From: Bacteroidota bacterium
GTDB taxonomy: Bacteria > Bacteroidota > Bacteroidia > Flavobacteriales > Weeksellaceae
DNA length: 64,000 bases
Assembly: GCA_023422635.1 (NCBI GenBank)
Contig: JAFAGO010000004.1
Location: 82,459-146,458 of the forward strand
Reading direction: 5' to 3'
The notes under the pieces are model-generated. The model was not told the DNA's origin, did not search any database, and saw only the letters and a list, made by a program, of their open reading frames with translations. The position numbers and the translations under genes are program-made. Of this stretch, positions 44,106 through 52,600 are shown piece by piece. The stretch's first letter is position 1. Each line of letters begins with the position of its first letter.

Positions 44106-44849
44106 ATGAAAAATTTTATTTTTACACTGATCTTTTTGCTAAACAGTATGATGATGAATGCACAATCTTTAAAACCCATTTCGTATAAAGATGGTTCTCA
44201 GAAATTGAATGGTTTGGTAACTTCAAACGCTGGTAAAAACCTTCCAGCAGTTCTCATTCTTCCCGCTTGGATGGGAATTGATGATGAAGCGAAAACAGCA
44301 GCCCTCGAATTGGAAAAGAAAGGCTACATCGCTTTTATTGCCGATATTTATGGTGAAGGAAATATTCCTAAAGATTTTAATGCCGCTGCGAAGATTGCAA
44401 CTTCCTACAAAAACGATTATAAAGCCTACCAGCACAGAATTGAATTGGCTTTAAATGAACTTAAAAACCAAGGCGCAGATCCGACCAAAATTGCAGTAAT
44501 TGGCTATTGTTTTGGTGGAACTGGTGCATTGGAAACAGGTAGAGCGAATTTTCCAGTTGTGGGAGTTGTTTCCATTCACGGTGGTTTAGCAAAATCCGCT
44601 GATCGTCCGGATGGATTAATTCGTACTAAAGTTTTGGTGGAACATCCTGCAGAAGACCAAAGTGTAACTAAAGAAGATTACGACAACCTTGTGAAAGAAT
44701 TGAATGCTGGCACAAGAGATTGGCAAATGATTACCTATTCAAATTCTGGTCACACGTTTACCAATCCTGCATCAAAAGAATACAATAAGTTAATGGCAGA
44801 TCGTGCCTGGAAACATACCTTGCAATTTTTGGCAGAAATTTTGCATTAA
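44106..44849 (+). CDS. exported dienelactone-hydrolase-family protein
   Basis: A 247-residue alpha/beta-hydrolase. A Sec signal peptide (MKNFIFTLIFLLNSMMMNAQ, cut after NA) precedes the fold. The nucleophile Cys135 lies in IGYCFGGTGA, as in dienelactone hydrolase; the acid in HPAEDQSV and His in SNSGHTFTNP complete a plausible Cys-Asp-His triad. The ATG at 44106 is preferred because the signal peptide begins there and follows a promoter. True dienelactone hydrolase is cytosolic and opens the ring in aromatic breakdown; this exported relative could cleave other lactones or esters. It stands alone with a 205-bp gap to the next gene. Confidence 0.87.
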   Translation: MKNFIFTLIFLLNSMMMNAQSLKPISYKDGSQKLNGLVTSNAGKNLPAVLILPAWMGIDDEAKTAALELEKKGYIAFIADIYGEGNIPKDFNAAAKIATSYKNDYKAYQHRIELALNELKNQGADPTKIAVIGYCFGGTGALETGRANFPVVGVVSIHGGLAKSADRPDGLIRTKVLVEHPAEDQSVTKEDYDNLVKELNAGTRDWQMITYSNSGHTFTNPASKEYNKLMADRAWKHTLQFLAEILH

Positions 44850-44994
44850 AGGCAAAACTTACAGATTTCATTTAACAGTTTAAACTTAAATGTTACATCG
44901 GATATTTAGTTTCCGTTTGATAACGATTTAAAAGACAGGTACTACTGTCAATAATTGTTTTTTTATTTTAGTGAAAGAGATAGAAAAAACAAAA

Positions 44995-45027
44995 AATGCT
45001 CGACGATGTTGACAATGGTCGGGCATT
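44995..45027 (-). terminator. terminator-like hairpin facing left
   Basis: AATGCTCGAC pairs with GTCGGGCATT (one G-U) around 13 bases. A run of As to its left means it would work as a terminator only for leftward transcription, yet no leftward gene ends here. It lies 28 bases before the alcohol dehydrogenase start and might instead shape that gene's 5' leader. Confidence 0.5.
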
Positions 45028-45054
45028 CATCATTTAATCTTAAAAAAAAATAGT

Positions 45055-46107
45055 ATGTCAACAGTAAAAGCGTACGGAAACCATTCCGCAACAGAAAAAT
45101 TAGTTCCCTTAAACATAGAAAGAAGATCGCTTGAAGCGAACGATGTACAAATTGATATCTTATATTGTGGCGTTTGTCATAGCGATATTCATACTGCCAG
45201 AAGTGAGTGGGGACCTGCAAAATATCCTGTAGTTCCAGGACATGAAATTGTGGGAAGAGTTATTTCCGTTGGCTCTGAAGTTTCAAAATTTAAAGAAGGC
45301 GATTTAGTAGGTGTTGGATGTATGGTGGATTCTTGTCAACATTGCGAAGCTTGCGAAGAAGGTTTGGAACAATATTGTGCAGAAGGACCAACAATGACGT
45401 ATGGTGGAAAAGATAAGATTCTTGGTGGTCACACCTTCGGTGGCTACTCAGAAAAAATTGTAGTCGATGAAAAATTTGTGTTACGCGTTCCGGAGAATCT
45501 AGATATTTCTAAAGTTGCTCCTTTGCTTTGCGCAGGGATTACCACATGGTCGCCACTTCGCCACTGGAATGTGAAAGCTGGCGATAAAGTGGGAGTTATT
45601 GGCCTTGGTGGTTTGGGCCATATGGGAATTAAATTAGCACACGCAATGGGTGCAAAAGTGGTGATGATTACTACTTCTCCAGAAAAAGGAAAGGATGCAA
45701 AAATGTTGGGTGCAGACGAAGTTTTAATTTCAAAAGATGCTGCAGCAATGGCTGAACATCAAGATTCTTTCGACTTCCTACTAAACACCATTCCGGTGGG
45801 TCACGATGTAGATCCATACATCAATCTTTTAAAAAGAGATGCGACAATGGTGATGGTCGGTGCAATTGAACCATTGAAAGCGGTGAATTCTGGATTGTTA
45901 GTTCGTTTACGAAAAAATATCGCAGGTTCTTTAATTGGCGGAATTAAAGAAACGCAGGAAATGCTCGACTTCTGTGGTGAACACAACGTACTTCCAGAAG
46001 TAGAAATGGTAAATATTCAAAATATCAACGAAGCTTGGGATCGCGTCGTGAAAGCCGATGTTAAATACCGCTTCGTGATTGATATGGCAAGTTTAAAAGC
46101 CAATTAA
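45055..46107 (+). CDS. zinc-dependent alcohol dehydrogenase, cinnamyl-alcohol/YahK type
   Basis: A 350-residue medium-chain dehydrogenase. Catalytic zinc ligands are Cys in LYCGVCHSDIH and His in VPGHEIVG, with a later Cys; the structural zinc Cys cluster lies in SCQHCEACEEGLEQYC. The NADP-binding loop is GLGGLGHMGIKLA. It is of the YahK/cinnamyl alcohol dehydrogenase branch, which reduces a wide range of aldehydes with NADPH. It overlaps the barstar-family gene by one base, so the two are coupled. It lacks an operator like those before other reductases here. Confidence 0.93.
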   Translation: MSTVKAYGNHSATEKLVPLNIERRSLEANDVQIDILYCGVCHSDIHTARSEWGPAKYPVVPGHEIVGRVISVGSEVSKFKEGDLVGVGCMVDSCQHCEACEEGLEQYCAEGPTMTYGGKDKILGGHTFGGYSEKIVVDEKFVLRVPENLDISKVAPLLCAGITTWSPLRHWNVKAGDKVGVIGLGGLGHMGIKLAHAMGAKVVMITTSPEKGKDAKMLGADEVLISKDAAAMAEHQDSFDFLLNTIPVGHDVDPYINLLKRDATMVMVGAIEPLKAVNSGLLVRLRKNIAGSLIGGIKETQEMLDFCGEHNVLPEVEMVNIQNINEAWDRVVKADVKYRFVIDMASLKAN

Positions 46108-46496
46108 TGAGCAAAAAATTCATCATTGAAGGTAGCAGAATTTGGAGTTTAGAAAGTTTATACAGCGAAATTAACCGCGTGTTAATGAGCAATGAAAACT
46201 GGAAAATCGCTGCAAGTCTTGATGCCTTCAACGATTTGCTTTATGGGGAGTTTGGAAATTTAAAAAATGTTCAAAATCCCATTTTTATTTGGAAAAACTT
46301 CGAGGATAATGCACAACTTTTTGGAACGGATTTTACCATAAAATGGTACCAAGAAAAGCTGAAAAGCAATCAATATAATTCCCAGTTAATTTCAGATAAA
46401 TTGCAGGAACTCGAAAGCGGAATGGGGCAAACCTATTTCGAAATTATTGAAGAAATTTTTAAAGATCATCTCAATATTACGTTGATTAAAGAGTGA
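46107..46496 (+). CDS. barstar-family protein
   Basis: A 129-residue protein with the barstar fold pattern: FIIEGSRIWSLESLYSEINR, then DAFNDLLYGEFGN and FIWKNFEDNAQLFG. True barstar inhibits the RNase barnase; this relative is coupled to an alcohol dehydrogenase gene (start sharing the stop's last base) and no RNase gene is nearby. Orphan barstar-like proteins are common in Bacteroidota and Proteobacteria and their targets are unknown. A role in blocking a secreted RNase toxin of a rival is possible but has no support from the neighbours. Confidence 0.8.
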   Translation: MSKKFIIEGSRIWSLESLYSEINRVLMSNENWKIAASLDAFNDLLYGEFGNLKNVQNPIFIWKNFEDNAQLFGTDFTIKWYQEKLKSNQYNSQLISDKLQELESGMGQTYFEIIEEIFKDHLNITLIKE

Positions 46497-46500
46497 TTTT

Positions 46501-46968
46501 TCACCACGTTTTATAGGGATTTTTCATCAAAACAACATTGTAGTATTTTTCGTTTCCCGTAACTTCTTCGCCCAACCAATCGGGTTTTTCAAATGCTTCA
46601 TCTTCGGAGTTGAGTTCAATTTCTGCTAAGATTAGTCCTTCGTTTTCGCCTCGAAATTCATCTACTTCAAACGTATGTTTTCCTGCAGGAATTTCATAAC
46701 GTACCTTATCAATAATTCCCACTTCGCAAATCTTGAGTAAACTTTTTGCTTCCTCCAGGGGAATTTCCTTCTCCCATTCAAAACGAGTTGTCCCGCTTTC
46801 ATTTCCAATTCCTTTTACGGTGATAAACCCTTTTTTGTCTTTTACACGAACTCGAACGGAACGCTCAGGAACAGAAGATAAATAACCTTGAATAATTTCT
46901 GATGCGGCAACCGCAAATTTTTTAAAATCGCCTTGAATTAAGAATTTTCTTTCAATTTCTTGGGACAT
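46501..46968 (-). CDS. CYTH-domain phosphohydrolase (class IV adenylate cyclase/thiamine triphosphatase fold)
   Basis: A 155-residue triphosphate tunnel enzyme. The defining ExExK motif is EIERKFL at the N-terminus; further acidic/basic tunnel residues lie in SVRVRVKDKKGF, RFEWEKEIP and EVDEFRGENEGLILAEIEL. Bacterial CYTH proteins are mainly inorganic tripolyphosphatases, so this is the best guess. The ATG at 46966-46968 was chosen; a longer in-frame start at 47034 adds a Cys-rich unrelated N-terminus. It converges on the barstar gene with 4 bases between stops. Confidence 0.87.
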   Translation of the reverse strand: MSQEIERKFLIQGDFKKFAVAASEIIQGYLSSVPERSVRVRVKDKKGFITVKGIGNESGTTRFEWEKEIPLEEAKSLLKICEVGIIDKVRYEIPAGKHTFEVDEFRGENEGLILAEIELNSEDEAFEKPDWLGEEVTGNEKYYNVVLMKNPYKTW

Positions 46969-46997
46969 TCTTTTTTGTTTTTCTTTGATGGTATTTT

Positions 46998-47023
46998 TAC
47001 AAATAAATAAAGATTTTGTACAA
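46998..47023. promoter_or_regulatory. operator D (TACAA-N16-TACAA)
   Basis: TACAA at 46998-47002 and 47019-47023 starts 21 bp apart, 52 bases before the ATG of the reductase at 47076, in the short gap shared with the divergent CYTH gene. Confidence 0.5.
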
Positions 47024-47075
47024 TCGCACACCAACTTTAATTTCCGAAATTTACAATTTAAAATTAAAATTCATC

Positions 47076-48026
47076 ATGAAAAAATCAGTCATTAAAAATA
47101 CAGATTTAGAAATTTCACAAATTAATTTTGGTGGAAACGTTTTTGGTTGGACATTGGACGAGAAACAATCGTTTGAAATATTAGACAAAATCACCGAATT
47201 GGGAATTAATTTTATCGATACGGCAGATATCTACTCGCATTGGGTTCCCGGAAATCATGGTGGCGAATCCGAAAGTATTCTTGGGAAATGGATGAAATCC
47301 AGAGGAAATCGCGATCAAGTAGTGATGGCGACAAAAGTTGGTGGAGCGAACAACGATCATCCGAAAGATACTTCGAAAAAGCATATTTTACAATCTGTTG
47401 ATGAGTCGCTTTCGCGCTTACAAACGGATTATATCGATTTATACTATACGCATTTTGATGATGAGGTTACACCTGTTGAGGAAACATTGTCGGCCTACGA
47501 CGAAATAATTAAAGCAGGAAAAGTGCGTTATATTGCTGCCTCAAACGTTTCGCCCGATCGTTTAAAAGCATCATTTGAAGCTTCTGAAAAATATGGTTTG
47601 CCGAAATATGTTGCGCTGCAACCGCATTATAATTTAATTGTTCGCGATGGTTTCGAGAAAAATTATGCACCATTAGTAAAAGAATTTGATTTAAGTGTTT
47701 TTACATATTGGTCGCTGGAATCTGGTTTTCTTACCGGTAAATACAGAACGTTAGAGGATTTGCAAAAAAGTCCACGCGGTGGCGATATGAACAAATTTTT
47801 CAACGATCGTGGATTTGCAATTTTAAACGCATTAGATCAAGTTTCCCAAAAACACAATTCTGTTCCTGCAACGGTTGCTTTGGCTTGGTTGCTCGCGAAT
47901 CCTTTGGTTACGGCACCAATTGTGAGTGCTACCAAAGATAGCCAACTGAAAACATTAGCGGAAGCTCCCGAATTAGTTTTGGATGCGGAAGATCTTGCAT
48001 TATTAAATACGGCATCGGAAGAGTAA
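47076..48026 (+). CDS. aldo/keto reductase
   Basis: A 316-residue NAD(P)-dependent aldo/keto reductase. The tetrad appears in FIDTADIYSHW, VMATKVGG and LYYTHFDD; TAPIVSATKDSQLKTL is the cofactor end. It is a different branch from those at 19699, 20749 and 40332. The ATG at 47076 fits the family start (VIKNTDLEISQINFGG). Operator D lies 52 bases upstream, so it probably belongs to the same regulon as the redox operon. A strong terminator follows. Confidence 0.9.
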   Translation: MKKSVIKNTDLEISQINFGGNVFGWTLDEKQSFEILDKITELGINFIDTADIYSHWVPGNHGGESESILGKWMKSRGNRDQVVMATKVGGANNDHPKDTSKKHILQSVDESLSRLQTDYIDLYYTHFDDEVTPVEETLSAYDEIIKAGKVRYIAASNVSPDRLKASFEASEKYGLPKYVALQPHYNLIVRDGFEKNYAPLVKEFDLSVFTYWSLESGFLTGKYRTLEDLQKSPRGGDMNKFFNDRGFAILNALDQVSQKHNSVPATVALAWLLANPLVTAPIVSATKDSQLKTLAEAPELVLDAEDLALLNTASEE

Positions 48027-48050
48027 TAGATTGGAAAAATAGAAAAAGGG

Positions 48051-48083
48051 GAAATGCCGGTTCAGTTTGAGCCGGCATTTTTG
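48051..48083 (+). terminator. terminator after the aldo/keto reductase gene
   Basis: AAATGCCGG pairs with CCGGCATTT with further pairing toward the loop, followed by Ts. Confidence 0.9.
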
Positions 48084-48129
48084 TAGCAGATCGTTGAATA
48101 AAGTTTTTCTTTAACTCTTTTAAAAACGC

Positions 48130-48137
48130 TATTTTTG
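48130..48137 (+). promoter_or_regulatory. -7 box TATTTTTG of hisS
   Basis: Perfect TAnnTTTG match, 32 bases before the hisS start codon and downstream of the preceding terminator. Confidence 0.55.
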
Positions 48138-48169
48138 CAATGTTTAAAATGAAACTTTAAAAATCAGCA

Positions 48170-49519
48170 ATGAAACCATCTTTAGCAAAAGGAACCAGAG
48201 ATTTTGCAGCTTCCGAAGTTGTAAAAAGAAGATATATCATCAGTATCCTTCAGAAAAATTTTGAACTTTTTGGTTTTCAACCTTTGGAAACTCCAAGTTT
48301 TGAAAATCTGTCAACCCTAACTGGTAAATATGGGGAAGAAGGAGATCGGCTGATTTTTAAAATTTTAAATTCTGGTGATTTTTTAGATAAAATTCCGCAA
48401 GAAGATTTAGAAGGTAAAAACGCCAAAAGTTTAACGCCAAAAATATCAGAAAAAGCACTTCGTTACGATCTTACCGTTCCTTTCGCACGTTATGTAGCGA
48501 TGAATCAAGGCACATTAACTTTCCCTTTTAAGCGCTATCAAATTCAACCCGTTTGGCGTGCTGATCGTCCTCAGAAAGGGCGTTTTAGAGAGTTTTATCA
48601 ATGCGATGCCGATGTGGTGGGAAGTACAAGTTTATGGCAAGAAGTGGATTTGGTTCAGTTGTACATCAAGTCTTTTCAGGAACTGGGAATTACAGTGAAA
48701 ATTCATTTAAATAACCGAAAAATTCTTTCTGGATTAGCCGAATATGCAGGTATTTCTAATCAGTTAATTGATTTTACTGTCGCACTTGATAAGTTGGATA
48801 AAATTGGGAAAGAAGGTGTGGTAAAAGAAATGCTTGAAAAAGGTATTCAACAAGATTCAATTGAAAAACTCGATTTTCTTTTCTCCCAATCCGATGATGC
48901 ACTTGAAAATATTCTTTCATTAAAAGAAAAATTCGAAGGAAATGAAATGGGTACGCAAGGGGTTGAAGAATTAGAGTTTGTAATTACCAAAAGTTTTGAT
49001 TTGGGAATCGATTTGGATCAGCTTGTATTCGATATTACTTTGGCCCGAGGTTTAGATTATTATACGGGTGCTATTTTCGAGGTGAAAGCGCAAGATGTAG
49101 CCATGGGAAGTATCGGTGGTGGTGGTAGATATGATAATTTAACCGAAGTTTTTGGGGTGAAAAATATCCCGGGAATTGGAATTTCTTTTGGTTTAGATCG
49201 TATTTATTTGGTAATGGATGAATTACAACTTTTCCCAGAAAATACCGTGAAAACAATTGAATATCTCTTTGCAAATTATGGCGAAAAAGAAGCTCTTGCC
49301 GCTTCGAAGATCATCGCAAAATTAAGAAATGCGGGAATTTCAGCGGAGCTGTATCCTGAAGCTGGAAAAATGAAGAAATTCTTTGCTTATAGTGAGAAAA
49401 GAGGAGTGAAAAATCTTGTTTTTGTTGGTGAAGAAGAAATTAATACAAATACCGTAACCATCAAAAATCAAGAAGACGGAATCCAAAGAACGATTCCTGT
49501 AGATGATTTTTTAGGATAA
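48170..49519 (+). CDS. hisS: histidine--tRNA ligase
   Basis: Charges tRNA(His). Class II synthetase motifs are in order: motif 1 region [16 protein letters not shown], motif 2 [19 protein letters not shown], the histidine-specific [12 protein letters not shown] and GGGGRYDNL, and motif 3 [13 protein letters not shown]. The C-terminal anticodon-binding domain starts near residue 365 ([12 protein letters not shown]). Length 449 is normal for bacterial HisRS. It is monocistronic with its own promoter; no riboswitch or T-box is visible. Confidence 0.98.
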   Translation: MKPSLAKGTRDFAASEVVKRRYIISILQKNFELFGFQPLETPSFENLSTLTGKYGEEGDRLIFKILNSGDFLDKIPQEDLEGKNAKSLTPKISEKALRYDLTVPFARYVAMNQGTLTFPFKRYQIQPVWRADRPQKGRFREFYQCDADVVGSTSLWQEVDLVQLYIKSFQELGITVKIHLNNRKILSGLAEYAGISNQLIDFTVALDKLDKIGKEGVVKEMLEKGIQQDSIEKLDFLFSQSDDALENILSLKEKFEGNEMGTQGVEELEFVITKSFDLGIDLDQLVFDITLARGLDYYTGAIFEVKAQDVAMGSIGGGGRYDNLTEVFGVKNIPGIGISFGLDRIYLVMDELQLFPENTVKTIEYLFANYGEKEALAASKIIAKLRNAGISAELYPEAGKMKKFFAYSEKRGVKNLVFVGEEEINTNTVTIKNQEDGIQRTIPVDDFLG

Positions 49520-49869
49520 AATAAATGAGTTTTTGAATTGCTTCATCTTAAAAGAAGGACCATTATTGAATTCGTCAAATTGACAATACCTAAATCGATA
49601 TAGATTATTTACTGCCAGAATTACTGATTTTATCATGTCGCAGAATTGAATACTAAATTTGATTTTCGTTTATAACGAAGAATTATTTGTAGCTTAAATT
49701 AAATTTTTCTTTGAAGAAAAGTAAATTGAAATGAAGATTTATCAATTTCATAAATCAATGACTTTTTTAGTACAAAATATTCAATTCAGAACATAAAAAA
49801 CCAGTTTCAAAAAAGAAACTGGTTTTCTGTAAAAAACTATATGAATGTAAAAAACTAAAGTCGTTTTAA
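49520..49869. other. 350-bp gap with no gene
   Basis: No open frame with coding character, RNA gene or promoter was found. A small inverted repeat TTCGTT/AACGAA at 49665-49679 lacks a T-run. The only supported element is the leftward terminator at 49796-49828. Confidence 0.6.
49796..49828 (-). terminator. terminator of the YtxH-like gene
   Basis: AAAACCAGTTTC pairs perfectly with GAAACTGGTTTT around 6 bases; read leftward it is followed by a run of Ts. Confidence 0.9.
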
Positions 49870-50112
49870 TTAGTTCTGTGAAAGGTTTTCTTTAACTTCT
49901 TCCCCAGCGTTTTTAGCTTTATTCTGAACTTGAGATGCAACATCATTTGCTTTTGATTTTAAATCGTTACCAAATTTGTTCAGATTATTTTTTGCTGTAT
50001 TGAATTTGTCTTTAACAGCTTGTTTTTCTTCATCAGAAGAATTTTTATATTTCCACCAAGCTAAAGCTCCAAGACCTAACAATGCTAAAACTCCGTTTCT
50101 TTTATTTCCCAT
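49870..50112 (-). CDS. YtxH-like small membrane stress protein
   Basis: An 80-residue protein: short N-terminus, one hydrophobic helix (VLALLGLGALAWWKY) and a long lysine- and glutamate-rich amphipathic tail with heptad-like spacing (KDKFNTAKNNLNKFGNDLKSK). This is the look of YtxH/general stress proteins or small apolipophorin-like membrane-associated proteins. It is monocistronic with a clear terminator. A role in membrane or desiccation stress is a family guess. Confidence 0.75.
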   Translation of the reverse strand: MGNKRNGVLALLGLGALAWWKYKNSSDEEKQAVKDKFNTAKNNLNKFGNDLKSKANDVASQVQNKAKNAGEEVKENLSQN

Positions 50113-50240
50113 GATTTCTATTTTTTATGAGTTACTATTAATTAATTTGATGTTGTATTATACTATGTAAACTTTGTGCCAAAAATGGTAGTGAAGTCTT
50201 AAATATTTGTTAAATTGAATTTTTTGTGATTTTTTAACAA

Positions 50241-50426
50241 TTATTTTGCGTGATCAATAACTACTGTGCTATCCACTTACACTGCAACGCTATCCGTGCC
50301 AGGGATTAAACTGTCTTGCTCGATTACGGTAGTTTCTTCTTCAAAAGCTGGTTTTTCTTTCGTGTTGCAACTTACTGCGGCTATTCCGATAAACATCAGT
50401 AGTGGCAAAAACATCTATTTTTTCAT
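50241..50426 (-). pseudogene. small lipoprotein gene broken by two in-frame stops
   Basis: Reading leftward from ATG at 50426, the frame gives MKK, TAG, then MFLPLLMFIGIAAVSC (a lipoprotein signal with a lipidated Cys), an acidic tail KEKPAFEEETTVIEQDSLIPG, a second stop TAA at 50277-50279, then VDSTVVIDHAK and the final TAA at 50241. Each stop could come from one base change (TTG to TAG; GAA to TAA). A shortened product of 45 residues could still be made from the ATG at 50414. It resembles the small acidic Thr/Val/Asp-rich lipoproteins of Chryseobacterium relatives, to my recollection. Confidence 0.65.
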
Positions 50427-50522
50427 TGTTTGTATTTTTAAAGATTAACGTATTTAGTATATACAAATTTGGCTCCGATTGTGATGAGTTTAATTATATG
50501 ATTTTCAGTAAGTTTTATACAA

Positions 50523-50547
50523 TAAAAAAACCGCCAATTGGCGGTTT
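50523..50547 (-). terminator. terminator of pruA
   Basis: The perfect palindrome AAACCGCCAATTGGCGGTTT is followed, reading leftward, by a run of Ts. Confidence 0.9.
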
Positions 50548-50582
50548 AAATTTACAGGGATAACTTTTTAAATTCAGTTATT

Positions 50583-52208
50583 CTATCCAAGATACGGATA
50601 TTTATAGTCGGTTGGCGGAACAAATGTCTCTTTAATGCTTCGTACAGAAACCCAACGCAATAAATTCATTTTAGAGCCTGCCTTATCATTCGTTCCGGAA
50701 GCTCGTGCGCCACCAAATGGTTGTTGTCCCACAACTGCACCTGTAGGTTTGTCGTTGATGTAGAAGTTTCCAGAAGCGTTTTCTAACACTTTGTAGGCTT
50801 CCTCAATCGCATAGCGATCGGTTGCGAAAATCGATCCTGTAAGCGAATAGGGAGAAGTTTCATCCACAAGCTGTAAAGTTTCATTCCATTTTTCGTCTTC
50901 GTAAATATAAACGGTCAAAATTGGTCCGAAGATTTCTTCAACCATGCTTTCGTATTGAGGTGCTGTGGTTTCAATAACGGTAGGCGTGACAAACCAACCT
51001 TTAGAACCATCACAAGTACCACCGAAAACAATTTTCGCATCTTTTGAGCTTTCTGCTCTTTCGATGTAACCTTTGCATTTATTAAAAGAATTTTCGTCAA
51101 TTACCGCATTTACAAAATTGCGAGGATCTTCTGGTGAACCAATTTTAATGGAATCTAATTGTTTTTCCATTACATTTTTCACTTCTTCCCAAAGGGAAGC
51201 AGGGATATAAGCTCTTGAAGCAGCAGAACATTTTTGACCTTGATATTCAAAAGCGCCACGAACCAAAGCTGTTGCAACAACATCAGCTTGCGCACTTGGG
51301 TGAACCATAACAAAATCTTTACCTCCTGTTTCGCCTACAATTCTTGGATACGTTTTATATTGGTGAATGTTATCTCCAATCATTTTCCACATTCCTTGGA
51401 ACACTTTTGTAGAACCAGTGAAGTGCAATCCCGCAAAATCTGGATGTGCCAATACCTTTTCAGCAGTTTCTTTACCATCTGTAAAAATCATATTGATGAC
51501 ACCATCGGGTAAACCAGCTTCTTTAAACACTTCCATAATAACATGAGCGGAGTATATTTGCTTGTCGGATGGTTTCCAAACCACTACGTTACCCATTAAT
51601 GCCATACATGAAGGTAAATTTCCAGAGATGGCAGTAAAGTTAAAAGGAGTTACGGCAAAGCAAAACCCTTCTAATGGGCGATATTCTGATCGATTCCAAA
51701 TTCCTTCACTTGAAATCGGTTGCTCAGCGTACAACTCGGTCATAAACTCAACGTTGTATCGTAAAAAATCAATAAACTCGCAAGCAGCATCAATTTCAGC
51801 TTGGTGTACATTTTTTGATTGACCAATCATGGTTGCTGCATTGATACGATTTCTGTAAGGACCTGCTAACAAATCAGCAGCTTTTAAAAAGATTGCTGCA
51901 CGTTGTTCCCATCCTAGAGCATTCCATTTTTCTTTAGCAGCTAAAGCAGATTGAATGGCATCATCAACATGCGACATTCCTCCTTTATAATAGAATCCTA
52001 AATTGTGTTGGTGATCTTGTGGAGATGAAAGTTGAACTTTATCTTCAGTGGTGATTTTTTTCCCACCAATCACCATAGGGATTTCAAGAGTTTCATTCCA
52101 CATTTTTTTATACGTGGAAATCAGGCTTTCAACTTCTTTGGAGCCTGGTTCGTATGTTTTTACTGGTTCATTTACTGCAAATGGAACCTGTGAAATAGCT
52201 TTCGACAT
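50583..52208 (-). CDS. pruA: L-glutamate gamma-semialdehyde dehydrogenase
   Basis: NAD-dependent oxidation of glutamate 5-semialdehyde (pyrroline-5-carboxylate) to glutamate, the last step of proline and arginine breakdown. Catalytic Glu is in VGETGGKDFV and Cys in GQKCSAASRAYI; the substrate region INDKPTGAVVGQQPFGG is diagnostic of the P5CDH branch. The 541-residue length is that of monofunctional bacterial PruA; no proline dehydrogenase domain is fused. It is monocistronic with terminator and a TAAATTTG promoter box. Confidence 0.97.
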   Translation of the reverse strand: MSKAISQVPFAVNEPVKTYEPGSKEVESLISTYKKMWNETLEIPMVIGGKKITTEDKVQLSSPQDHQHNLGFYYKGGMSHVDDAIQSALAAKEKWNALGWEQRAAIFLKAADLLAGPYRNRINAATMIGQSKNVHQAEIDAACEFIDFLRYNVEFMTELYAEQPISSEGIWNRSEYRPLEGFCFAVTPFNFTAISGNLPSCMALMGNVVVWKPSDKQIYSAHVIMEVFKEAGLPDGVINMIFTDGKETAEKVLAHPDFAGLHFTGSTKVFQGMWKMIGDNIHQYKTYPRIVGETGGKDFVMVHPSAQADVVATALVRGAFEYQGQKCSAASRAYIPASLWEEVKNVMEKQLDSIKIGSPEDPRNFVNAVIDENSFNKCKGYIERAESSKDAKIVFGGTCDGSKGWFVTPTVIETTAPQYESMVEEIFGPILTVYIYEDEKWNETLQLVDETSPYSLTGSIFATDRYAIEEAYKVLENASGNFYINDKPTGAVVGQQPFGGARASGTNDKAGSKMNLLRWVSVRSIKETFVPPTDYKYPYLG

Positions 52209-52247
52209 AGAGATTTTTTTAAAGATTTTCTTTCATTTTAAACCTTA

Positions 52248-52255
52248 CAAATTTA
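52248..52255 (-). promoter_or_regulatory. -7 box TAAATTTG of pruA
   Basis: On the minus strand TAAATTTG matches TAnnTTTG, 39 bases before the pruA start codon. Confidence 0.5.
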
Positions 52256-52342
52256 CATTAATAATATGAAATTTTAAAATGCGATTCTATAAATCAAACT
52301 ATTGAATTTTTAATAATTTTATTGTTATTAAAATCAATTGTT

Positions 52343-52492
52343 ATGGAATCGAAAAAAAACACACCGCCAAAAGGAGTTCTTGTTGCAATACTTGTAATTG
52401 TCTTAATGATTGTTATTTACTTTGTTTTGGCAACTTGGTTCCCCGAGCTTTTAGGCAGAATGAATGTGGGTGAGGCACAACCAGTACAATAA
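52343..52492 (+). CDS. small single-span membrane protein (49 aa)
   Basis: A short gene: ATG at 52343, TAA at 52490-52492. The product begins MESKKNTPPKG, has one helix VLVAILVIVLMIVIYFVLAT and a short tail WFPELLGRMN. This looks like small subunits of membrane complexes such as cytochrome oxidase subunit IIa, but no oxidase gene is close. The codon pattern and hydrophobic profile support coding. It lies between the divergent pruA and the YceI gene; its own terminator is not visible. Confidence 0.6.
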   Translation: MESKKNTPPKGVLVAILVIVLMIVIYFVLATWFPELLGRMNVGEAQPVQ

Positions 52493-52600
52493 AAAATATT
52501 GTATTTAAGTAATATCTTAACCTATATCAATGCGAAGAATTCTTCTGCATTCTAACTTTACAACCATAAAATTAGAAACAAAAATCGTAAATCAATTATA

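Noticed and set aside
46107..46968. Barstar-like gene with the converging CYTH gene as a toxin-antitoxin pair
   Set aside because: CYTH proteins are phosphohydrolases, the genes converge, and barstar's known partner is an RNase.
17622..48026. Whole accessory region as a mobile genomic island
   Set aside because: No integrase, transposase, tRNA target or flanking direct repeat was seen and base composition looks like the rest.
49665..49679. TTCGTT/AACGAA inverted repeat as hisS terminator
   Set aside because: Six-base stem without a T-run; 145 bases after the stop.
50266..50448. Rightward 60-codon frame with a signal-like N-terminus
   Set aside because: It lies opposite the decayed lipoprotein gene, whose signal peptide, Cys and acidic tail are a better explanation.
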